Shown here in pieces: positions 20,450 through 29,539 of a stretch of DNA of 64,000 bases. Position 1 is the stretch's first letter. Each line of letters begins with the position of its first letter. A model generated the notes under the pieces. That model was not told where the DNA came from and did not search any database. It saw only the letters and a program-made list of their open reading frames with translations. Where the stretch lies: the NCBI RefSeq assembly GCF_905147045.1, contig NC_065911.1, forward strand, positions 3,968,001 through 4,032,000. Reading direction: 5' to 3'. The translations under genes and the position numbers were made by a program. This DNA is from Nymphalis io. Taxonomy: Eukaryota; Arthropoda; Insecta; Lepidoptera; Nymphalidae.

Positions 20450-20795
20450 GATTTCCTCGTTGGTCTAGTTGCTAGATATAAAACCGCAAATCCCGAGGTC
20501 CTGGGTTCAAATCTCAGGTCGTGTCGATAAAATTAATTGGGTTTTTCTGACGAAAAATACTCAGTAGTCAGTCAGTCAGTGAGAGTTGGAAAGTATGTAC
20601 ACTCCCGTGCCTCGGAAAGCACGTTAAGCCATTGGTCCTGCGCCTGAACTGTTTCCGGTCATGTCAGATTTGCCATCCCATTGGATTATGAGAGTGAGGG
20701 AATAGGGAGTGCACCTGTGTTTGCACACATACTTGTGCTCTATGATATCTTCTGTGCAGTTGGCTAGTCTATCTTAAGATTGACTGCGTAAGCTT
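20450..20795 (+). repeat. Family B SINE, full length
   Basis: tRNA-like head with an A-box (TGGTCTAGTTG) and a B-box (GGTTCAAATCTC), then TTGGGTTTTTCTGACG, a short GTCA tandem, ACACTCCCGTGCCTCGG, TTGCCATCCCATTGGATTATG and GATTGACTGCG. Pol III transcription would start at the head. Confidence 0.88.
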
Positions 20796-20849
20796 ACGAT
20801 GTAAAATCTATAATTGTTATATCTCACTATATAGATTTACAAATTACAA

Positions 20850-20886
20850 AACTATTTATGAAACTTCATAAGTTTCATAAATAGTT
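20850..20886. repeat. Short-loop palindrome, perfect 17-bp stem
   Basis: 20,850-20,866 pairs perfectly with 20,870-20,886, with a CAT loop of three bases. It is not associated with a known repeat boundary. Confidence 0.92.
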
Positions 20887-20934
20887 AATTAATAAATAGA
20901 TAATTTCATTGCGGGCTAAGCTATATAATTAAAT

Positions 20935-21060
20935 AAAAGCACTTTCGAATCGTCATTTTTACATTATTAAATTGAATTTTAAAATTACTACTGACTTGGA
21001 ATGTACATAGACGCTTAGTCCCAAAAAAAAACAATAAAACTTGTCGTAAACTTGTTCATA
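20935..21060 (-). mobile_element. LINE 3'-UTR fragment, very worn
   Basis: AAAGCACTTTCGAATCGTCATTTTTACATTAT followed by TTGGAATGTACATAGACG follows the order of the tail fragment at 5,520-5,700, with heavy divergence. Confidence 0.35.
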
Positions 21061-21431
21061 TCTTTTCCACAAATTTAAATAGAAATGTTAATTAAATACA
21101 ATTTAAACTGTCTCTCTGTCCTTTCACGTAAAATATATGAGAGTGTTAATTGTAACTCGCACTTTTGTAAATTGTACAAATAAGGCATAATTATAATTAA
21201 TTTTGCCAAATCAACGTAATTCCTATAATTAAAGTTCAACATTTGACATTTGTGAACGTTAAAAAAAAATGTTATGTCATTCTAAAATTGCAACGATGAT
21301 TCGATGATGAAATATGAAAAGAATTTGGCATCTGTTAACGTAAAGAATATATAAGTGCATTACAACGTTATAAATATATTTATATATTTTTTTAATATTT
21401 TTTAATTTTTTAATATTAATTACAATCTTAT

Positions 21432-21580
21432 ATAGCTAAGATGGCGCAGAGGTTAAAACACAAAACGTTCATGTCCTTAATTTATGTTCATAATTGGTAA
21501 AGAAACATGCATATCTCCTTTTACTCAAGTGGAAAAGGGGTTTGCCCAGCGGTGGATCATTAACAAGATGTGTTACTTTA
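21432..21580 (+). repeat. Family A SINE, strongly decayed
   Basis: AGCTAAGATGGCGCAGAGGTTAAAAC and GTTTGCCCAGCGGTGGATCATTAACA mark the head and tail. The middle is deleted and no B box remains. Confidence 0.6.
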
Positions 21581-21918
21581 CTAAACTTTACATGTACGTA
21601 TATTTTTATGTTATAAGTAAAATTCAATTTCATTTTAAACGAATGTGAATCGAAGGTATTTTAGAAATTTTAGAACTCTTTCTATAAATGAAAAAAAGGT
21701 AATACAATGTTTAAAATAATAATGTAAAATTATGTTTTGGTATCATTTATCTTTAATTTTTCAATAAACTAAGTTCGGAAAAATTGTTTTCCCTACATAG
21801 ACGTTAGTCACTCGAGCTCGTTGATGTCTTCTATATCCAAATCTAAAACGCACCGTGTGAGGCTTTTATTTGATATACGCATATATTTTATTTCTATTAT
21901 TTGATATACACATTATTT

Positions 21919-21966
21919 TAATATGTTCCTAATATATATATACACATATATATATATATATATAGT
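21919..21966. repeat. (TA)n microsatellite
   Basis: A run of alternating T and A of about 45 bases, interrupted once by CACA. Confidence 0.85.
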
Positions 21967-22225
21967 ATCTGTGACACATTTTACCAATCATATATTCGTT
22001 CATAAATTAAATCTTATGACCTTTCACTATTTTTTATTTTATATTTTAATGATAAGAATTTCTCGAAGCTGTTTCATGAACATGTCATAAAGCCTTATAT
22101 TTTAAAGGCTTTTTTATTTATTTTATTTCGATGGCACTGTATTACTCGTGTGAATGTATTTCGCATGAGTTAAGCTTACTGGTTACGGATGAGATATAGC
22201 ATGAAAAATTTGACATTTGACTTAC

Positions 22226-22286
22226 CTTGACATGTCACAGAGCACAGAAGTGCGATGACAAACAGATTAAAAAAAACACCCGCCAT
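22226..22286 (-). CDS. First coding exon of an unidentified secreted or membrane protein
   Basis: On the minus strand, ATG at 22,286 (context AAAATGGCG, a good initiation context) opens 20 codons reading MAGVFFNLFVIALLCSVTCQ plus one base, then CAAG/GTAAGT, a perfect donor with the intron starting at 22,225. The peptide is a textbook signal sequence: short n-region, hydrophobic core VFFNLFVIALLC, small-residue cleavage zone. A phase-1 intron just after a signal peptide is a very common gene design, including Cys-loop receptors and immunoglobulin-domain proteins, so the family cannot be named. An in-frame ATG at 22,319 would add 11 residues. Later exons would lie at lower coordinates, possibly outside the window; none was found here. 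Confidence 0.6.
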
Positions 22287-22465
22287 TTTATCACAAACAC
22301 TGACTCTGGGCTGTAGCATTTCACTCACACTTTCATAATAGTACTGTTTTTTTATTTTAAATACACAGCACAGATTTACTTTTGTGACATTATATGATGT
22401 GTCTAGGTTGACGTTCGGCTCTCGACTGAGGTGGAGCGAGCGAGTGTCGGCGCGGGCGCAACTTA
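22287..22465 (-). promoter_or_regulatory. 5'-UTR and candidate core promoter of the minus-strand exon
   Basis: Upstream of the signal-peptide exon on the minus strand, an initiator-like TCAGT lies at 22,429-22,425 (start A at about 22,427). It is preceded by a CpG-rich block (22,430-22,460, GCGAGCGAGTGTCGGCGCGGG on the plus strand) that stands out from AT-rich surroundings. AGACA 24 bases downstream resembles a downstream promoter element but is not at the canonical spacing. No TATA box is evident. A second small CpG patch lies at 22,810-22,860. Confidence 0.45.
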
Positions 22466-23070
22466 ACCTTCTACGCAGGTGCTGAAAACAGTTGGTACTT
22501 CATGAATAAAGCTTTTATTAATATTGTACAGATATTTACTTTGGATAACATATGTTATCTATTTGAATACAAAATGTGTGCTGTTTGTTTGATCTACTTT
22601 TAAACTTGGTGCATATATTTCGCGCATGGATAATTCGAGGTATGTAATGAAACACAACAAACACTAACCATAAGAACTAAGCCACAATTTTTTTACCTTT
22701 TAATCATAATAACTGTAATGTTATATACCACTATTCAAAAAAGGAATCGGAGCTTAATTATATTGAAATAAGAAAGTGTTTAGTACTTCTGTCCAATACC
22801 ACTTCACTTTCAAAGCCGGTCGTACGCGGACACGCGCGTAAACACACGGAACTAGTTAAAGAGGTACACTGGGACAAACATACAACTTACTTCACTTACT
22901 TTAATAACTCGTCGTGACTTGTGGTAGACCTGCTCTATCGCAAAAAGCCGCCTAGATAACATTTAAAAATCATTTTTTAAAATTATTCATTATTAAAATA
23001 ATTTATTAAAATCATTTTTTGTCACAATCTGGTATGTATATTATAGTATTATTATTGGTGGTAACAATAT

Positions 23071-24284
23071 GAACGGTGATTAAGGTGCAGGCCAGATGAG
23101 GTGTCTGGGCCTGATCCTGGACGGAAGATGGAGCTTCGGGCAGCATTTTGTCCAACTCAGCCCGAATTTCATAAGCGCCGCTGCAACCCTTGGCCGCCTC
23201 CTACCCGACCTAATGTAAGAGGGCCGGAAACACCATGTTAACGTTTACTGGGGTTACGTTACGTTTACGCTGGGTTGGTACGCTCCGTGGCGCTGTACGG
23301 TCCACCCAAATGGGTGCACCATTTGGGTGGATGCTCTCACCGCTCATAACAGGGCTCTTCTACGGAGGCCGCAGAGAGTCATGGCGGTGAGAGCGATACA
23401 TGGGTACCGTATGGTATCGTGGACGGCAGCGCCACTTCTCACGAGCGATCCGGTCTGGGAACTCCAGGTGGAGGTGCTTGCGATAGTGCACCGGTTCCGG
23501 GTGGAAGCGAGGTCAAGCGGCGTTCGTCCAGGGTCGGCGGAGGTAGAGCGAGTCAAGGCTCTAGCCCAGTGAGCCTTGATTCGCCGGTAGGAGGAGGACC
23601 TGAGGTCCCCCTCGGCAGGCCTAGCGACAGTGGAGGCGGTCCGCCCCACTTGAGTCGCTGCGTGGAAAGGAATCATGCCACACTCACATTTAGGCTGACG
23701 CAGGTACTTAGCACACGGTTGTTTCGGTAAATAACCCTCCTGCCATGACTCTGGTGTGCCTTCGGACACAGTGTGCCACAATTTGATGGAACTTACCGCT
23801 TGGGGGCCTCAGCGCCTTTCCCTGGTGGCCTTAGTCGGTGGAGACCTCTCCCTGCTGAATGTGATAAAAGCCATGCTTAGTAGCGAGAGGTGCTGGCTGG
23901 AGACGGTCTCCTTCTACAAAAATGTCATGTCGCTGAAGGAGGCAACAGAGTGGGAGCGCGAGTAGAGTGCCTCCGCTGACCCGCTTCGCTAAAGAAGACT
24001 GGGGAGAAGGCGTCGACGCTATGCGCATCTTTTCCTCCCGCCGTAAGTGCTGCCGAGGCTAGGGGGTCTCAGTACCCCGAGATCCCCAGGATTTGGAGGC
24101 TCGTAAAGGCGGACCAACCGTCGGGGCGTCACCGTAGTATGCGCAAGCGATCCCGTGAAGTTCCGTCGAAATGGTGGTGTGGATACCGCTGGTTTTTTAC
24201 TTAGTATTCTGGCGCTTGCTCAGCGACCGGCGAGTTCCACATCAAGTGACGAAAAGGAATAAACGCATTTTTGCAAAAAAAAAT
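23071..24284 (+). mobile_element. R1-clade LINE, 5'-truncated, with 13-bp target-site duplication
   Basis: A 1.2-kb element bounded by the exact 13-bp repeat GTGGTAACAATAT (23,058-23,070 and 24,285-24,297), ending in a short poly(A) after GCATTTTTGC. It carries the end of an R1-type reverse transcriptase ORF and a 3'-UTR of about 300 bp. It is much richer in G+C than its flanks. R1-clade elements include rDNA-specific members; this copy lies in ordinary AT-rich DNA. Confidence 0.9.
23090..23964 (+). pseudogene. R1-type reverse transcriptase C-terminal region, inactivated
   Basis: Frame pieces in order: MRCLGLILDGRWSFGQHF then a stop at about 23,217; DALTAHNRALLRRPQRVMAV and VRAIHGYRMVSWTAA at about 23,327-23,440 down to a stop at about 23,572; CVERNHATLTFRL at about 23,660; and a closing stretch around GGDLSLLNVIKAMLSSERCW, FYKNVMSLKEATEWERE, ending at 23,965. 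These follow the post-catalytic region of R1-clade RTs. The FADD core is lost by 5' truncation. Multiple frameshifts, a stop and a small local duplication (ACCATTTGGGTGG-type text near 23,310) make it non-functional. The overlapping minus-strand frame at 23,344-23,781 is a shadow. Confidence 0.85.
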
Positions 24285-24567
24285 GTGGTAACAATATCGT
24301 TATGCAGATTTCTTCTCGGTTGCATCCATTTATATTCCAAACTTGTAGCAGCTTTGCGTTTATTTCAATATTAAAAAATAATTTTTAGAAATGTTTGCTT
24401 GACTGCCTGTATTTGATAATTTCAGTTTTTTCTTTGAATAAACTATTTTTTTATATTAAATGTATACATCCGATCAATAGTGAGTGAAGACTTTACGTGG
24501 TTTTGTTGAACAATATATTTTTTAATAATCGATTTCATCTTTCAATGATTTTCTAATTATCATTGTA

Positions 24568-24807
24568 ATAGTAACAGCCTGTGATTGTCCCACTGCTGGG
24601 CTAAGGGTTGGTGGAATACACATTAGACAGAAATTTGAAATTAGACACATGCAGGTTTCCTCACGATGTTTTCCTTCACCGTCGAGCAGGAGATAAATTA
24701 TAAAAACAAATTAAGTACATGACAATTCAGTGATGCTTGCCCAGGTTCGAACCCACGATCATCAGTTAAGATTCATGCGTTCTAACCACTGGGCTATCTT
24801 GGCTTAT
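24568..24807 (-). repeat. Family A SINE with internal deletion
   Basis: Tail GTAACAGCCTGTGATTGTCC and head CCACTGGGCTATCTTGGC in reverse. The segment between GCTGGGCTAAG and GGGTTGGTGGAATACAC is deleted. The B-box is still visible (AGGTTCGAACCCACG). Confidence 0.85.
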
Positions 24808-24872
24808 TATATATATATATAGGCCTCTGCATCTTTGACAGATGATTTAAGCGGCATCGCGAAGGCTTATTA

Positions 24873-25096
24873 TCAATCAATCAACAGCCAATCGTTGTCC
24901 ACTGCTGAACATAGGCCTCTCCCAAGGTGCGCCAAAGCTCCCTGTCCTCCGCCTTCCGCATCCAGTTGGTGCCCGCCACCTTCTTAAGGTCGTCGGTCCA
25001 CCTGGCTGGAGGGCGCCCTACGCTGCGCTTGCCGATTCGCGGTCTCCACTCTAGGACTCGTCTGCTCCAACGGCCATCGGTCCTACGACATACGTA
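24873..25096 (-). mobile_element. RTE-clade LINE, 224-bp 3' fragment with 12-bp target-site duplication
   Basis: Minus-oriented 3' end of the RTE element, from the TCAATCAATCAACAGCC terminus to the codons around HVCRR, where it breaks off. The exact 12-bp repeat GAAGGCTTATTA flanks it at 24,861-24,872 and 25,097-25,108. It is nearly identical to the 29,540 copy. Confidence 0.93.
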
Positions 25097-25253
25097 GAAG
25101 GCTTATTAACATTGTATATATCCAAGCCAAGTCTCACTTCGCCCGAGGTTACCTGTAGAGATAGATTTTAGTGATAAGGTTGCCTTTGAATGCAATTTTA
25201 TTGACTAATTATTGTCTGTTAAATTAATTTGTATTTTTTATTTTTGTTTTAAA

Positions 25254-25500
25254 TAAGTGATCACTAACGCCCTTAGACTTTGACATTCTAAGAAATGTCA
25301 ACCATCGCCTACATCGCCAATGCACCACCAACCTTGGGAACTAAGATTTTATGTCATTTTTACCTGTAATTACACCGGCTGAATCATCCTTCAAACCGGA
25401 ACACAACAGTATCAAGTACTGCTCTGTTTTGCGGTAGAATATCTGATGAGTGGATGGTACCTACCCAGATGAGCTTGCACAAAGCCCTACCACCAGTAAG

Positions 25501-25501
<1 letters not shown>
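25254..25501 (-). repeat. Family C SINE-like repeat, tail truncated
   Basis: CACTAACGCCCTTAGACTTTGAC through ACCGGAACACAACAGTATC to TACCACCAGTAAG. A different LINE fragment has inserted into its last bases. Confidence 0.85.
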
Positions 25502-25540
<39 letters not shown>

Positions 25541-25589
25541 TTTCTCGTCCACTGCTAGACATAGGTTTCTCCAATGGCACACCACTGAG
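25502..25589 (-). mobile_element. 88-bp LINE 3' fragment with (ATG)n tail, nested in family C
   Basis: A run of about 12 ATC units (ATG on the element strand) followed by CTCGTCCACTGCTAGACATAGG and TCTCCAATGGCACACCACTGA. This is the 3' end of a second RTE-like family whose members end in trinucleotide repeats. It is flanked by a 12-bp repeat CCACCAGTAAGT (25,490-25,501 and 25,590-25,601), the terminus of the host repeat. Confidence 0.8.
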
Positions 25590-25888
25590 CCACCAGTAAG
25601 TAGTAAGTTTGTAATTGTGTGCAATAAAGTTTTCATCTGTTTATATTTTTTATTTTGTTAATATTATTTTTCATTCATTTTAATTAATGAAGTAATTGTT
25701 ATTCAACTTAGTTAGCTTTTTTGTAGAATATTATGGAATAATTCAGACACGACTATTTTAATACCATATAGGTTAAAATCAAAAATATATTAAAAAGTCA
25801 CAGAGAAATTTGTTCTTGTAATAACATAAACTGTACTTTTTATTTAATATTATGTTATGGTTATACTACGATTTTGTAAACATTAACG

Positions 25889-26210
25889 CCCTTACTTCTA
25901 AATGTTGCTTAGCGGCTGTTTAGATAAACATTGATTCACTCTTTCTGTCATTATTGATTTGATATTCGAAAGAAGAAGACAGCATTGCATGTCTTCCAGG
26001 ATAGCGAATTTCAAATAAAAAAATATTATTCTGTTGTAAAAAAACCCGCTGAGTTTCTGTCGCGGGTTCTTCTCAACTCTGAGGTGTTTAGTTCCGAATA
26101 GATAAATTTTTGACAATCAATAAGCAAGTGTAACCTTTCTATATTGAATAAAGATCTTAGACTTTGACTTTAACTAATCACCCGCTAACCAACGTTTAAG
26201 TGAAGCCTTA
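25889..26210 (+). mobile_element. MITE (family M) split by a LINE fragment
   Basis: Left part 25,889-25,988 (CCCTTACTTCTAAATGTTGC, TCTTTCTGTCATTATTGATTTG, AAAGAAGAAGACAGCATTGC) and right part 26,171-26,210 (TAACTAATCACCCGCTAACC, AACGTTTAAGTGAAGCCTTA) rejoin into the unit seen uninterrupted at 54,592-54,722. The ends are imperfect inverted repeats based on CCTTACTTATAAACGTTG. No transposase is encoded, so mobility would depend on an outside transposase. Confidence 0.75.
25989..26170 (+). mobile_element. LINE 3'-UTR fragment inserted in a MITE
   Basis: CGCTGAGTTTCTGTCGCGGG, TCTTCTCAACTCTGAGGTG, TTTTTGACAATCAATAAGC and a terminal TATTGAATAAAGATCTTAG with ACTTTGACTT form the 3' end of a 5'-truncated LINE with a GACTTT-type tail. 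The overlapping minus frame at 25,898-26,116 is not a gene. Confidence 0.65.
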
Positions 26211-26499
26211 TATATATTAAAATAGTATAGATATATCTAGGTTTCTAACAACGCATAATTTGTTGAAATTAGTTCAAGAGTCTCAAAGCTCTAAGCGACA
26301 CGGCCTTAATGACGACGACATGTAGACACTGACGGACTTCTCCATCATTTGAAAGTTGCTCAACGATATACATGTAAGATTATATATGCTTTGTAAGGGA
26401 TTTTTCTATTTTTATACTCTTTCGTGCTATAGTAGAAAAATTATAACTAAATAATAAAAACTAACATAAATTAAATAATAATACAAAATTAGTACATTT

Positions 26500-26632
26500 T
26501 TAAACGTTGTACGATTATAGCGGGTGATTAATTAAAGAATGCTGTTTCCTTCTTTCGAATGTGAAATCAATAATGACAGAAAGGGAGAAATCGGTGTTTA
26601 AATATCCGCTAAGCGAGCGTTTATAAGTTTTT
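26500..26632 (-). mobile_element. MITE (family M), inverted second copy
   Basis: AGCGGGTGATTAATTAAAG, CTTCTTTCGAATGTGAAATC and CGCTAAGCGAGCGTTTATAAG are the reverse of family M. The outer end is worn. It lies only about 290 bp from the interrupted copy in opposite orientation. Confidence 0.65.
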
Positions 26633-26698
26633 TTATTGTACTTGTATATCCATAGACATGTTGTTTATAATCTCTTATTTATTTTAATGTTATTTTAA

Positions 26699-27210
26699 TC
26701 TGCCTGCATGTTTATTACCAGGCAGCATCATAATCTACGTTTCAGTATTAAATTTGGTAGAGATATGATAATCTTTTGCAATATAAATATTGGTTTGCAT
26801 CTGACCCTATTGAGTCCAGATGACTTCGTCATTGACTCGGAATGTGTGCCAGCTTACTTCCTTGAAGAAGCGTTAGTTGTCTTCGTGGGATTCTGGACTC
26901 CTTAGTCAGTCTGGATGGTATTCAGCCAGCCTTACCGTAATCAGGTTATCATTATGGATCGCCATTTTGAAGTAATCCAGAATATCTTTGATAGTCGCCA
27001 TGTGTGCTCTCTACATCAGTGTTTCCAACGCGTCTTCGTTATCGTTGGTATAAAAAACAAACGCTTTCGTGTGGCGCGATATGGCATCCACTGCATGGTA
27101 TACGCTATTGTGAAATTGTAGCGCACATTTTATGAGGGTGACCGTAGTATAATTTGGTCCCAGCGCCTCATGTATTGGGTGTTCTCCGGTGCCGTGTCAT
27201 TGGACCTGTA
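26699..27210. pseudogene. Decayed coding patch, family not identified
   Basis: On the plus strand one frame runs for 170 codons with only two stops (TAG at 26,903 and 27,119), unusual for AT-rich DNA. The codon-opposed minus frame is the more protein-like, with stretches such as CALQFHNSVYHAVDAIS, YTNDNEDALETLM and MATIKDILDYFKMAIHND, and about four stops. One block has a weak look of a retroelement integrase tail, but that is a guess. The patch is richer in G+C than its flanks and is followed at about 27,245 by TATTAAAG and an AT run. Most likely the remnant of a mobile element or retrogene. Confidence 0.45.
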
Positions 27211-27370
27211 AGGATTCTTTATCTGTCTGTGTATATGACAAGTTATTATTAAAGTTTATTTATTTTTAATTTAATTTTTAACCGTGTTCGAATAACGAAT
27301 TGTAGAACCCTACAGCTTCACTACATACTTATTATAACATATGTTAATTACTAATTATTAATGTATGTCA

Positions 27371-27445
27371 AAGCCGAGATGGCCTAGTGGTAAGAACGCG
27401 TGCAGTGGGACATTAACAGGCTGTTACAATACAATACAAAAAAAA
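27371..27445 (+). repeat. 75-bp internally deleted family A SINE with target-site duplication
   Basis: The head AGCCGAGATGGCCTAGTGG and AAGAACGCGTG join directly to the tail CAGTGGGACATTAACAGGC and TGTTAC plus an A-rich end, so nearly the whole body, B box included, is gone. The 11-bp repeat AATGTATGTCA flanks it (27,360-27,370 and 27,446-27,456). Confidence 0.88.
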
Positions 27446-27704
27446 AATGTATGTCATGTTGATAATCATAAATTAATAAATAAATAAAGTCCCCAACACC
27501 ATCTTACCGCCACTTCAAGATTTTTTAAAATATTATTTTATACAACTAATATTTTACTAAAAAAACAAACAGTACAATAAAGACACACTCATAGATAATA
27601 CATAAAAACATACATTAGCTTAGTTTCCACATACCACATAAACGAAGTATAACATTAGTTTAATATATATGGTAGGTAACTTGATCGTAGGGCTTCGTGC
27701 AGGC

Positions 27705-27858
27705 TTCGTCAATGCGCCATCATAGCATCTCCCGTGTGACTGCTCACTCAGCCTTCAAACCGGGACACATAAATACTAAGTATTGCTGTTTGGCATAATG
27801 TGATGAATGAGAGGTAACAGACTTGCCCGTCTGGGCACAAAGCCCTAACACCAAGAAA
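27705..27858 (-). repeat. Family C repeat, decayed 5' half
   Basis: AATGCGCCATCATAGC, GCTCACTCAGCCTTCAAACC, AAGTATTGCTGTTTGGC and CTGGGCACAAAGCCCTAACACC follow family C in order with heavy wear. Confidence 0.7.
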
Positions 27859-27904
27859 GTATGTTCAGTTACGTTAGTATATATGGAAAAAGCTGTCTAC
27901 ATTA

Positions 27905-28035
27905 ACTTCGAAGGAAGCACTAGATTAATTATAAATACAAATTGAGCCCATAATAATTAATGGTACTTCCCCGATATTGATCACGTGATATTCCGCAAAG
28001 ACTAACGTGTTATATCCACTGGGCAATCTAAGCTT
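27905..28035 (-). repeat. Family A SINE, very worn head half
   Basis: ATTATAAATACAAATTGAGC, GGTACTTCCCCGATATTGATCACG and CACTGGGCAATCTAAGC follow the family A head in reverse. The B-box is destroyed. A 16-base direct repeat (ATAGTTAACGCATTTC at 28,136 and 28,163) lies just beyond. Confidence 0.5.
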
Positions 28036-28711
28036 TCTAGATTTCTAAATAAATCAACAAAATATTTCAAATACTAATACTTATTACATAAAAGTCTTCG
28101 AAAAATTTCAATCACTTGACCAAATTGTTAAGTTGATAGTTAACGCATTTCAACGTATGTATATAGTTAACGCATTTCTATTAAACTTTTAAATGAAACA
28201 AATTCTTAAATAATCGACCTCATGATTTCGAGACATGTCTATATAGAGATGAAAATATGCGTGTACAATGTTGAGTGGAGTACGTGTCAATAAAACCTTA
28301 AAGAATAACAGAAAGAAATTCGTTTTCCAATTTTTTTGATAATTAATAACTAGTGCGACTTTCTGTAATTAATTTTATTATTTATATTTTACTTCTTAGA
28401 TTAATACATTTTCAAAAGCTATTATAGAAAAAAAATATTGTTAATTGAACAGGACAACTAGCGCCAGCTGCTTTTCATTACATGTACTAAGACATTTATA
28501 CGTACGAATTATAATGGCTAATAGCGCCACCTAGTATGTTATATCAAAACTCTTCTTTAAGTTGCATGTTCAAATAAATTTTTAGATAGTAAAATGCTAA
28601 TAGATGGCGTTTCAATGTAAAAGTAATCGAATTTTTATTGCTCGTATAGTTGACAATTTTATAATGTAAGAATAATTACTTTTAATATAAATACATTTAA
28701 TCTTATAAGCC

Positions 28712-29022
28712 AATTCTAGTAGCTAGCTTATAAGGCTTCGGATCTCGATGTCCAGGACCTTAAACTCTAAATTAACCAATCTCGGCGGGTTGGACCAATG
28801 AAAAATATTCTGCCAAGAAAGTAGAAGCTCGATGTCTGGAAGTTTGCTGTGCTTACTGTTAATACGATCATGCCTCGGTAAGCACGTGAAAAGATTGATC
28901 CTGCGCCTGAATTCTCTGTCTTAATTCGTATTGATGTTCTAGGATTATGAGACTTAGAGAAAACACTGTACACCTGTGTTTGCGCACTCAGTTGAACACT
29001 ATAATATATACCGCTCAATTAC
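28712..29022 (+). repeat. Family B SINE, diverged
   Basis: AGCTTATAAGGCTTCGGATC head remnant, then GGTTGGACCAATGAAAAATATTCTG, ATGCCTCGGTAAGCACGTG, GCGCCTGAATTCTC, CACCTGTGTTTGCGCACTC. The minus frame at 28,767-29,018 is derived from it. Confidence 0.75.
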
Positions 29023-29527
29023 CTATCATCCTCATGTAAAGTGTCAAAAAACTGTCACGCTCGTCATTTTGAAAAAGAAAATATATATATATTCAGAAGT
29101 CCGTAGTACCGTATACCAATATAATGTTATAACAATGTGCTTATAAAATATGACAAAAGTCATTTAACTAAAATAAAATAGCAACCAAAGTATTATTACA
29201 TAAGTACCAATATAATATGAATTATAATGTGTATAGCGTTTTATAAGGTAGTACATTATATAATCATTTCTTAAATATGTTTATTTGTTTTATTCATATT
29301 GATACGTAACATATTATACCTACTTCAGTTGGTAAGTATCGTCTTTCATACATAATAAATGCCAAAAAAACATTTTTTTGTTAAAATTAAATTATCTTAA
29401 AATTAATTATCTTATTTACATACAAACTTTGAGTCAAATCGTTAGAACCGCTTCCGAGATACAATAAATATATTTATAATATAAATTTTATATACTTACA
29501 TTAGACTTATAAGGATAGCTCATTTAT
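29023..29527. other. Intergenic
   Basis: AT-rich, no gene or recognisable repeat. Confidence 0.5.
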
Positions 29528-29539
29528 TATGATAATATA

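Noticed and set aside
23344..23781. 145-codon minus-strand frame
   Set aside because: Opposite strand of the GC-rich R1-clade remnant; the plus-strand pieces match the RT family and this one does not.
25500..25538. (ATC)n run as an independent microsatellite
   Set aside because: It is the 3' tail of a truncated LINE with its own target-site duplication.
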